Source of the DNA: Bacteriovoracaceae bacterium UBA4096
GTDB lineage: Bacteria > Bdellovibrionota > Bacteriovoracia > Bacteriovoracales > Bacteriovoracaceae
Reading direction: 5' to 3'
DNA length: 5,664 nucleotides
Assembly: GCA_002381945.1 (NCBI GenBank)
Contig: DFXY01000029.1
Coordinates: forward strand, 7,379-13,042
A program made the translations under genes and the position numbers. Numbering within the stretch: the stretch's first letter is position 1; every line of letters starts with the position of its first letter. Below are positions 1 to 5,664 of the stretch, one piece after another. The notes beneath the pieces are model-generated. The model was not told the DNA's origin. It saw only the letters and a list, made by a program, of their open reading frames with translations, and did no database searches.

Positions 1-1331
1 ACTGAAACCTTTTTCTCAACGTCATCCCCTCTAAAAAGGAATGCTGCCAGAAGGTTTCTCATATAACCGTCAGATTTATCCTGAACTCGGTCGCGAACTT
101 CTTCGAAGACGGTTTTATTGGGATTTAAAACATCCATAGAGTACTGAGAGAAATAACCAATTTGAACGTTAGCACCAATCACTGCCTGACCTTCAGTGGC
201 CTCGGTAAGTCCGCTGATGATCTTCAGTAAAGTAGACTTCCCGGCACCGTTCACACCCACAACAGCGACTCTTTCAAGGCGCTTGACGAGTCCTGAAACA
301 CCAGAGAATACTTTTTTCTCTTTACCTTCGGGAGTGACCCAAACTTTCGCGAGATTATCCATCTTCACAACATCGTTTCCAGAACGAGGAGGTTTGGGAA
401 ATTCAAAATTAATCGCCTGATCATCAGGAATCACTTCAATCCGGTCAATCTTATCCAGTTTTTTCACACGGGACTGCACTTGGGCAGCATGAGAAGCTCG
501 AGCTGCAAATTTTGCAATGAACTCTTCTTCTTTTTTTAACATCGCTTCCTGGCGCTCAGAACTTGCTACCAGTTGTTCCCGACGTATTTCTCTTTCTTTG
601 ACATAATAATCATAATTCCCGGAATAAACCGTAATGGTCTTATGATTGACCTCAACGACTTTTTTCACAATGCTATTCATGAAGTCACGATCATGACTTG
701 TCATAAAAACAGCACCTTTAAAATTCCGTAGCCAATTTTCAAGCCAGATGATTGATTCCAAATCAAGATAGTTGGTTGGCTCATCCATTAAAACAAATTC
801 AGGTTTTTGTGCCAGAACCTTGGCCAGAGCGATACGCATTTTCCAACCACCCGAGAAAGATTCAACCGGGCGTTGTTGATCTTCCGGCATAATGCCCAGA
901 CCAGTTAAAACTTCCGCAGCTTGATATTCAATATCGTAACCACCAAGTTTTTCAAATTCAGTCTGGTAATCCCCGAGTTTTTCGAGCATTTCATCGGAGT
1001 ATTCCCCTTCTTCCAGGGCCTTTTCTATTTTTGAGATTTCAGTTTTCAGGAATCCTAAACGAACATTTCCGTGAATCACTTCTTCTAAAGCACTCCGGCC
1101 TTTTAATTCCCCCACATTTTGTGAGAAGTAACAAAGACGTAAGTTTTTAGGTATATCCACCGCTCCCGAATCTGCCCGTTCTTCGCCGGTAATGAGACGA
1201 AAGAGAGAGGTTTTACCAGCACCGTTAGGACCAACCAGTCCTACTTTTTCTCCTGGGCCAATAAAAAATGAGCCGCCTTGATACAGGACTTGCCCACCAT
1301 AAGATTTGGTTAAATTAGATACAGTAATCAT
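1..1331 (-). CDS. ABC-F family ATPase, N-terminal 443 codons (3' end outside window)
   Basis: Soluble twin-cassette ATPase of the ABC-F family (Uup/YheS/YbiT-like). Family members bind the ribosome and act in translation; none of the translation places a membrane segment. Seen in the translation: first cassette with Walker A GPNGAGKT (residues 34-41), signature FSGGW (159-163), Walker B plus D-loop LMDEPTNYLD (181-190) and switch TSH with His213. A charged linker follows at about 240-300, with the family-typical stretch FIAKFAARASHAAQVQSR. The second cassette begins with Walker A GVNGAGKS (359-366). Its signature and Walker B lie outside the window; full-length proteins have about 530-650 residues. 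Two adjacent ATGs exist. I chose the one at 1331 because GGAGG is 4 bases upstream of it but only 1 base from the ATG at 1334, and because MITVSNLTKSYGG is the usual family beginning. Tyr188 replaces the more usual His of TNHLD. The gene is divergent from the recombinase-rib operon. The exact subfamily and any antibiotic-resistance role cannot be told. Confidence 0.93.
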   Translation of the reverse strand, partial: MITVSNLTKSYGGQVLYQGGSFFIGPGEKVGLVGPNGAGKTSLFRLITGEERADSGAVDIPKNLRLCYFSQNVGELKGRSALEEVIHGNVRLGFLKTEISKIEKALEEGEYSDEMLEKLGDYQTEFEKLGGYDIEYQAAEVLTGLGIMPEDQQRPVESFSGGWKMRIALAKVLAQKPEFVLMDEPTNYLDLESIIWLENWLRNFKGAVFMTSHDRDFMNSIVKKVVEVNHKTITVYSGNYDYYVKEREIRREQLVASSERQEAMLKKEEEFIAKFAARASHAAQVQSRVKKLDKIDRIEVIPDDQAINFEFPKPPRSGNDVVKMDNLAKVWVTPEGKEKKVFSGVSGLVKRLERVAVVGVNGAGKSTLLKIISGLTEATEGQAVIGANVQIGYFSQYSMDVLNPNKTVFEEVRDRVQDKSDGYMRNLLAAFLFRGDDVEKKVS

Positions 1332-1335
1332 CATG

Positions 1336-1340
1336 CCTCC
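1336..1340 (-). promoter_or_regulatory. Shine-Dalgarno sequence of the ABC-F gene
   Basis: On the minus strand this reads GGAGG. It lies 4 bases before the ATG at 1331 and 1 base before the ATG at 1334, which favours the inner ATG as the real start. It is the strongest ribosome binding site in the intergenic region. Confidence 0.7.
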
Positions 1341-1365
1341 GAGGCCCACAGAGTAACGGATTTCC

Positions 1366-1394
1366 TGTACATATCCAAGCCTTTTTCGTAATAT
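1366..1394 (+). promoter_or_regulatory. Candidate promoter of the recombinase-like/rib operon
   Basis: TGTACA at 1366-1371 matches the sigma-70 -35 consensus at 4 of 6 positions. It is followed by a 17-base spacer and TAATAT at 1389-1394, which matches the -10 consensus at 4 of 6. Transcription would begin near 1401, almost at the start codon at 1403, giving a leaderless or nearly leaderless message. This fits the lack of any Shine-Dalgarno sequence there. The match is modest and made by eye. The same AT-rich box read on the minus strand gives TATATT (1395-1390, 5 of 6), so it could also serve the divergent ABC-F gene. Confidence 0.35.
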
Positions 1395-1399
1395 ACGAA
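1385..1399. repeat. 15-base inverted repeat in the divergent intergenic region
   Basis: TTCGTA (1385-1390), a 3-base centre ATA, then TACGAA (1394-1399): two perfect 6-base arms. It ends 3 bases before the start codon of the recombinase-like gene and covers the candidate -10 box. The geometry suits an operator for a dimeric repressor, or a binding site for the neighbouring recombinase-like protein. It is too short, and not followed by a T-run, to be a convincing terminator. Function is inferred only. Confidence 0.45.
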
Positions 1400-1402
1400 C
1401 CC

Positions 1403-2350
1403 ATGGAATGGAATTTAATTGATAAACAGCAAGAATTTTTAAAACAACTTGAACGTCAGGGTAAAAGCTTTAATACCGTAAAGAATTATAAAGCTGACCT
1501 ACAATGCTTTAATACTTTCCTGATCGCCAAACAACAGCATTTAAAAATCAAAACTTTTACCACCATTCAGGTTCAGGAATACTCTCAATATCTGGACAAA
1601 AAATACGGGTCCCCCAATTCAGTCAGACGACGAGTTCAGGCCTTACGTTTGTTTTTTGATTACCTGTTAATGCTTAATATCTTTCCAGAAAATCCGCTCA
1701 AGAAGATGGCGGTCTCACCAAAGGTATTGGATGATCCTGAGCCTTCCCCCTTCCCGGAAGTCATTAAGACCTATGAGCTTTTAAAGCAAAGAGTTGCCAG
1801 CTCCGAGGGGTTGACTCAATTAGTGAACATGCGGAACGTGGTCATTTTTCATTTGATCTATGGTTCAGGGCTTAAGGTATCTGATCTGGCCAAACTAAGT
1901 TTTGAAAGCATCCTCAAAGATAAGAGTAACTACCGCGTTCTGGTTGAGCATCCCAAACGCGATCCTTACTCAATTCCACTGCCTGCTGTCTTTAATCGAG
2001 ATTTCCACCTCTATCAAAATCTGCGCTCAGAGCATTTTGAAAAGCAAGGACTAGAAATCATGGAGCTGCTCTTTAATGCCAATCCTTATAAAATTCTCTC
2101 AGGCGGTTTATCTCCTCGGGGGACAGAACTTTTCTTTGAAGAAATCCGCCGTGAATTAAAAACAGAAATGACTGCGAAGTCCCTACGCCAATCTTGTATT
2201 TTCAAGTGGCTGAATATGAATATCAATCACGCCACGATTAAAGAATGGTTGGGAGTGACTCCTGGTTATTCCCTGGAACTTTATCTGGAAGAATTAAAAA
2301 AAGACCCTGCCGGAAAGGTCTTTCAGGATCTCGAGGAAGATGATGAGTGA
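1403..2350 (+). CDS. Tyrosine recombinase/XerC-like protein with degenerate catalytic site
   Basis: A 315-residue protein with the two-domain layout of Xer-type tyrosine recombinases. The N-terminal SAM-like DNA-binding domain spans about residues 7-100, with KSFNTVKNYKADL and SVRRRVQALRLFFDYL typical of it; the catalytic-like domain spans about 115-300. By eye alignment, the candidate nucleophile Tyr294 (LELYLEEL), the second Arg (Arg262 in SLRQS) and a beta-hairpin Lys (Lys185) are kept. The first catalytic Arg of the usual TGLRVSEL box is Lys158 (GSGLKVSDL), the His of HxLR is Lys259, and the third-box His after LG is Val285. True strand exchange is therefore doubtful, and a DNA-binding or accessory role is plausible. 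It is not a dependable xerC. The ATG at 1403 is the only usable start, since no in-frame ATG, GTG or TTG lies between it and the ABC-F gene, and no Shine-Dalgarno precedes it. The tail is acidic (EEDDE). Its end overlaps ribD. Confidence 0.85.
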   Translation: MEWNLIDKQQEFLKQLERQGKSFNTVKNYKADLQCFNTFLIAKQQHLKIKTFTTIQVQEYSQYLDKKYGSPNSVRRRVQALRLFFDYLLMLNIFPENPLKKMAVSPKVLDDPEPSPFPEVIKTYELLKQRVASSEGLTQLVNMRNVVIFHLIYGSGLKVSDLAKLSFESILKDKSNYRVLVEHPKRDPYSIPLPAVFNRDFHLYQNLRSEHFEKQGLEIMELLFNANPYKILSGGLSPRGTELFFEEIRRELKTEMTAKSLRQSCIFKWLNMNINHATIKEWLGVTPGYSLELYLEELKKDPAGKVFQDLEEDDE

Positions 2351-3410
2351 TTCAGAGTTTATTAAAAAAACTTTTGAACTTGCCCGGATGGCATTGGGAA
2401 AGACCTGGCCAAATCCACTAGTGGGTGCAGTCATCGTTAAAGATGGAAAAATCATCGGTCAGGGTTTTCATCATCAGCAAGGTCAAGATCACGCTGAGAT
2501 TGATGCCTTGAAAAATTGCACTGAATCCCCCGAAGGTGCTACCATCTACGTCAACCTCGAGCCATGTTGCCATACGAATAAAACGACCCCTCCCTGCGCT
2601 CAAAGACTGATTAAAGAAAAAATTAAAAAAGTTGTGATCTCAAATCTTGATCCTAACCCTTTGGTGTTTGGTCAGGGAGTGGACCTCTTGAAGTCAAGTG
2701 GGATTGAAGTTGTGCACGGAATTTTAGAGACGGAAGGTGAAGAGTTAAATGAGGCCTTCTTTCTTTCTCAAAGAAAAAAAAGACCTTTCATCCATTTCAA
2801 GGCCGCGGTCACCCTTGATGGAAAAACGGCCCTGCCAAATGGTGAATCACAATGGATCACGGGAGAGAAGGCCCGCGCTCATGTTCATTACCTGCGCTCT
2901 CTTCATCAGGGAATCATTGTAGGTGGTCAAACTGTGCGGAAAGATAATCCTAGACTAACGGTAAGGCTGCCTGATTATAAAGGCAAGCAACCATGGAGGA
3001 TTGTTTTCACTCAAAGTGGTAACCTCCCTTCGACTCATCATTTATTTACTGATGAATTTAAAGACCGCACTCTTATTTATACCCAACGTGATTTGAGTTT
3101 CTCCTTTGAGGCTTCTCAGGTCATAAAAATAAATTCGCTTACAGAGGCGATGAATGATCTTTTTGCCCGCAAACTTATGAATCTCATGTTGGAGAGCGGA
3201 CCAGAGCTTGCCTCTTCGTTTATTCAGGGCGGATTTATTGACCGCGTTTCCCTCTATCAAAATCCAAGTTTTCTGGGGTCAGGTAAAAACCTCTTAGGCG
3301 AACTTGAACTCACAACACTTAATCACAGACCCCGTCTGACTCAATTAGAATCAAAGTGGATCGGGGACGATCACTTTCTTACAGGAAGATTATTATGTTC
3401 ACAGGATTAA
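2343..3410 (+). CDS. ribD: Bifunctional riboflavin biosynthesis protein RibD (deaminase/reductase)
   Basis: Cytosolic enzyme for the second and third steps after GTP opening: it deaminates diaminohydroxyphosphoribosylaminopyrimidine, then reduces the ribose side chain with NADPH. The N-terminal cytidine-deaminase-like domain (about 1-145) shows the zinc ligands: His50 in HAE with catalytic Glu52, and Cys75 and Cys85 in the PCC...PPC motif. The C-terminal reductase domain (about 148-355) shows AAVTLDGKTA, GGQTVRKDNPRLTVR and ESGPELASSFIQGGFID, all family hallmarks. Length, 355 residues, is close to E. coli RibD (367). Two tandem ATGs exist at 2340 and 2343. GAGGA at 2333-2337 sits 5 bases from the second and only 2 from the first, so I prefer 2343. 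The start lies inside the end of the recombinase-like gene (8-base overlap), which suggests translational coupling. The zinc loop has one residue more between its two cysteines than the common PCSHHGRTPPC form. Confidence 0.96.
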   Translation: MSDSEFIKKTFELARMALGKTWPNPLVGAVIVKDGKIIGQGFHHQQGQDHAEIDALKNCTESPEGATIYVNLEPCCHTNKTTPPCAQRLIKEKIKKVVISNLDPNPLVFGQGVDLLKSSGIEVVHGILETEGEELNEAFFLSQRKKRPFIHFKAAVTLDGKTALPNGESQWITGEKARAHVHYLRSLHQGIIVGGQTVRKDNPRLTVRLPDYKGKQPWRIVFTQSGNLPSTHHLFTDEFKDRTLIYTQRDLSFSFEASQVIKINSLTEAMNDLFARKLMNLMLESGPELASSFIQGGFIDRVSLYQNPSFLGSGKNLLGELELTTLNHRPRLTQLESKWIGDDHFLTGRLLCSQD

Positions 3411-4042
3411 TTCAGGAAGTTGGAACCATTGAGTCCATCACCACCAATGCGGAAGGAAAAGAGTTTGTCATACGCGCTCCGGGTTTAATAAAAGAAATAG
3501 CCATTGATGATTCAGTGGCAACCAATGGAGTATGCCTGACGGCGACTAAAATTCACGGCGATACTTTTCGGGTCCAGGCGATTCATGTGACTCTGGAGAA
3601 GACCTCTATTGGTCACCTGAAAACTGGTGACAAGGTCAATCTGGAACTCTCCCTGAGACCTCAAGACCGTTTAGGCGGACATTTTGTCCAAGGCCACGTA
3701 AATGCTCTGGGAAAAATTAAAAAGATAGAAAAAACCGGCAACAATTGGGAAATAGAAGTCAGTATTCCAACAGAGCTTCGTAAATATATGATTTCAGAAG
3801 GCTCAATTGCTCTGGATGGTATCAGTTTGACCATCGCCCGACTGACAGATTCCTCTCTCACGGTGGCGATCATTCCTCACACCCTGGAAAAGACTTCATT
3901 ATCAGCTAAAAAGGTTGGAGATGTTTTAAATCTCGAGGTAGATATGATTGCTAAATATATCGAGAACTTCCTTCGTTTTAATAAAGACAAACAAAATGAA
4001 GAGTGGGCCCACAACTTTTTTAATGTGAAATATGAAGACTGA
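3395..4042 (+). CDS. ribE: Riboflavin synthase (alpha chain)
   Basis: Catalyses the last step of riboflavin formation, in which two molecules of 6,7-dimethyl-8-ribityllumazine give riboflavin and a pyrimidinedione that RibH reuses. The 215-residue protein starts with the diagnostic MFTGLIQEVG and contains two repeated lumazine-binding barrels, about 1-90 and 91-190. The internal duplication is visible: VATNGVCLTA pairs with IALDGISLTI, and HVTLEKTSIG with PHTLEKTSLS. RLGGHFVQGHV is the usual link between barrels. An upstream in-frame ATG at 3356 would add 13 residues, but MFTG is the conserved beginning and AGGA at 3383-3386 is 8 bases before the ATG at 3395, so I chose 3395. It overlaps the end of ribD by 16 bases and ribBA by 11. 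The symbol follows the non-enterobacterial convention; E. coli calls this ribC. About 20 residues after the second barrel (NFLRFNKDKQ onward) look like a lineage-specific tail. Confidence 0.96.
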   Translation: MFTGLIQEVGTIESITTNAEGKEFVIRAPGLIKEIAIDDSVATNGVCLTATKIHGDTFRVQAIHVTLEKTSIGHLKTGDKVNLELSLRPQDRLGGHFVQGHVNALGKIKKIEKTGNNWEIEVSIPTELRKYMISEGSIALDGISLTIARLTDSSLTVAIIPHTLEKTSLSAKKVGDVLNLEVDMIAKYIENFLRFNKDKQNEEWAHNFFNVKYED

Positions 4043-5270
4043 AAAAATACGTCCTTTAGACTCTATCGAAACTGCCTTGGAAGCTCTCCGCCAGGGCCAG
4101 ATGATTATTGTAGTGGATGATGAAGACCGCGAAAACGAAGGTGACTTTGTCATGGCGGCCGACCTGATCACCCCTGAGGCCGTAAATTTTATGGCAACCG
4201 TAGGTCGCGGACTTATCTGCACACCTTTGTCGGCCGAACTTGCGGAAAGATTTGATTTGAAACGTCAGGTTGAAACGAACACCGCATCTTTAGGCACGGC
4301 CTTCACCGTAACCATTGATGCCCGTGAAAAAATCTCAACCGGCATTTCAGCATCTGACCGCTCTCACACGATTAAACTCATGACGGATAAAGCAACGACA
4401 GATAAAGATTTTGTCAGACCCGGCCATATTTTTCCTTTAATCGCTAAAGATGGTGGCGTGCTTGAACGTCCCGGGCATACAGAAGCCTCGGTGGATCTAT
4501 CTCGCATGAGTGGATTCTCACCAGTGGGTGTGATTTGTGAAATCATGAACCCAGATGGGTCAATGGCGCGCTTCCCTGAATTATGTGAGCTGGCCGACAA
4601 GCATGGGCTTAAGATGATTTCGATCGCTGATCTCATCGATTACCGAAAAAAAACTGAAAATCTCATTACCACCGTTGAAAGCATTCCCTTCCCGACTAAG
4701 TTTGGGGAATTCCATATGTCCATTTTCCGTTCAGAAATACTGAATCAGGAACACGTAGTCATCATGAAAGGTGATCCGTTGGAACTCAAAAAAGGCGAAG
4801 CCCTTTTGCGGATTCATTCAGAGTGCTTTACGGGAGATATATTCGGAAGCTACCGCTGTGACTGCGGAGATCAACTTGAAGCATCTTTGAAAATGATCGA
4901 AGAAAAAGGCTCAGGGGTCATCATCTATCTTCGCCAGGAAGGTCGTGGCATCGGTTTATTTAATAAAGTTAAGGCCTATCAACTGCAAGATCAGGGCATG
5001 GATACGGCCCAGGCCAATGTCCATCTTGGCTTCCCGGTAGATTCTCGTGACTACACCATGGCGGCACAAATTCTTCGCTACCTTGAAATCAAGTCAATCA
5101 GACTCCTGACAAATAATCCCAAGAAAATGGATGGTCTTAAACAGTTGGGTTTTGATCAGATTGAGAGAGAGCCTCTTGAGATAAATGCCAATCATAAAAA
5201 CGCCCAATACCTTCTGACTAAGAAGATGAAACTCGGGCACCTTTTAAAACAAAACCTTTTAAATCAATAA
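4032..5270 (+). CDS. ribBA: Fused DHBP synthase / GTP cyclohydrolase II (RibBA)
   Basis: Supplies both precursors of riboflavin. The N-terminal RibB domain (about 1-205) converts ribulose 5-phosphate to 3,4-dihydroxy-2-butanone 4-phosphate and formate. The C-terminal RibA domain (about 210-405) opens GTP with loss of formate and pyrophosphate. RibB hallmarks: acidic loop DDEDRENEGD (29-38), GLICTPL with Cys63, STGISASDR (102-109), RPGHTEA with metal-ligand His149 and CEIMNPDG with Glu170. RibA hallmarks: zinc cysteines Cys265, Cys276 and Cys278 in HSECFTGDIFGSYRCDC, then YLRQEGRGIGL (299-309) and LLTNNPKK (358-365). All key residues of both halves appear present, unlike bacteria in which one half of the fusion has decayed, so both activities are expected. 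The 412-residue length is normal for the fusion. The start overlaps ribE by 11 bases; no strong Shine-Dalgarno is seen directly upstream, so it may depend on coupling to ribE translation. Confidence 0.97.
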   Translation: MKTEKIRPLDSIETALEALRQGQMIIVVDDEDRENEGDFVMAADLITPEAVNFMATVGRGLICTPLSAELAERFDLKRQVETNTASLGTAFTVTIDAREKISTGISASDRSHTIKLMTDKATTDKDFVRPGHIFPLIAKDGGVLERPGHTEASVDLSRMSGFSPVGVICEIMNPDGSMARFPELCELADKHGLKMISIADLIDYRKKTENLITTVESIPFPTKFGEFHMSIFRSEILNQEHVVIMKGDPLELKKGEALLRIHSECFTGDIFGSYRCDCGDQLEASLKMIEEKGSGVIIYLRQEGRGIGLFNKVKAYQLQDQGMDTAQANVHLGFPVDSRDYTMAAQILRYLEIKSIRLLTNNPKKMDGLKQLGFDQIEREPLEINANHKNAQYLLTKKMKLGHLLKQNLLNQ

Positions 5271-5281
5271 GTGAGATTCAT

Positions 5282-5664
5282 ATGAAAATTGAAGGATCAT
5301 TAAACGCTTCAAAATTAAAAATTGCTATCGTGGCCGCTCGCTTTAACGACTTTATTGTTTCTCGTCTGGTGGGTGGTGCTCATGACTGCTTAAACCGTCA
5401 TGAAATAGATCAAAAAAATGTAGATGAAGTCTGGGTCCCTGGGGCCTTTGAACTACCCGTGGCGGCCCTGGCCCTGGCCGAGTCCGGAAAATACGATGCC
5501 ATTATATGCCTGGGTGCCGTTATCCGCGGTTCAACCTCCCATTATGACTATGTTTGCTCGGAAACGGCGAAGGGAATCTCTCACGTATCCCTCAAAACCA
5601 AAATTCCGACTATTTTCGGTGTCGTGACAACGGATACGATTGAACAGGCGATTGAAAGGGCCGG
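5282..5664 (+). CDS. ribH: 6,7-dimethyl-8-ribityllumazine synthase, N-terminal 127 codons (3' end outside window)
   Basis: Condenses the RibD-derived ribitylaminopyrimidine with the RibB product to make the lumazine used by RibE. Seen: substrate-binding ARFNDFI (19-25), VPGAFELP (52-59), and CLGAVIRGSTSHYDYV (76-91), in which His87 matches the conserved catalytic His. Further on are ETAKGISHVSL and FGVVTTDTIEQAIERAG, the usual approach to the C-terminus. Complete proteins have about 150-160 residues, so roughly 30 are missing past the window edge. It starts 11 bases after the ribBA stop, with a weak GTGAG before the ATG at 5282. It is the fifth gene of the operon. The family forms pentamers or 60-subunit capsids; which one applies here cannot be read from the sequence. 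E. coli names this gene ribE. Confidence 0.96.
   Translation, partial: MKIEGSLNASKLKIAIVAARFNDFIVSRLVGGAHDCLNRHEIDQKNVDEVWVPGAFELPVAALALAESGKYDAIICLGAVIRGSTSHYDYVCSETAKGISHVSLKTKIPTIFGVVTTDTIEQAIERA

Noticed and set aside
196..420. Plus-strand open frame of 74 codons
   Set aside because: It is antisense to the clearly conserved second half of the ABC-F protein and resembles no family.
1385..1399. Inverted repeat as a transcription terminator or a dif-type recombination site
   Set aside because: The stem is only 6 bases, AT-rich, and lacks a following T-run on either strand; a dif site needs two 11-base arms with a 6-8 base centre, which are not seen.
1403..2350. Recombinase-like gene as evidence for an integrated phage or integron
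   Set aside because: No attachment repeats, cassette sites, tRNA or phage genes are visible, and its neighbours are housekeeping genes.
3356..3394. Upstream in-frame ATG that would lengthen riboflavin synthase by 13 residues
   Set aside because: The family begins with MFTG at 3395, a good AGGA sits 8 bases before it, and the extra residues lie in ribD coding sequence.
3926..4222. Minus-strand open frame of 98 codons across the ribE-ribBA junction
   Set aside because: It is opposite two well-conserved enzymes and has no recognisable motif; a shadow frame.
5424..5627. Plus-strand open frame of 67 codons
   Set aside because: It lies in another frame within ribH, whose own frame carries all lumazine synthase motifs.

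Overview
The window carries six genes of a Gram-negative-like bacterium with moderate GC content and dense packing. It resembles the Bdellovibrionota or an old-style deltaproteobacterial group, but that is only an impression from protein style and gene order. No RNA gene, insertion sequence, CRISPR array or phage module is visible.

Left part (1-1331, minus strand): the N-terminal 443 codons of an ABC-F family ATPase, a ribosome-associated type of protein without membrane segments. Its C-terminus lies beyond base 1. A 71-base divergent intergenic region (1332-1402) follows. It holds a Shine-Dalgarno sequence for the ABC-F gene, a 15-base inverted repeat and promoter-like boxes.

Right part (1403-5664, plus strand): a tightly packed, apparently co-transcribed set of five genes. 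The first is a tyrosine-recombinase-like protein that has lost several catalytic residues. It overlaps ribD (deaminase/reductase). Then come ribE (riboflavin synthase), ribBA (fused DHBP synthase and GTP cyclohydrolase II) and ribH (lumazine synthase, cut by the window end). Every junction overlaps except ribBA-ribH, which has an 11-base gap, so translational coupling is likely.

Together the rib genes cover nearly the whole route from GTP and ribulose 5-phosphate to riboflavin. RibA opens GTP, RibD deaminates and reduces the product, and RibB makes the four-carbon unit. RibH joins the two to give 6,7-dimethyl-8-ribityllumazine, and RibE converts that to riboflavin. The dephosphorylation step and the FMN/FAD synthetase (RibF) are not in the window. 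No FMN riboswitch is seen upstream. The most unusual item is the degenerate Xer/integrase-like gene that leads the operon and has no visible ribosome binding site.
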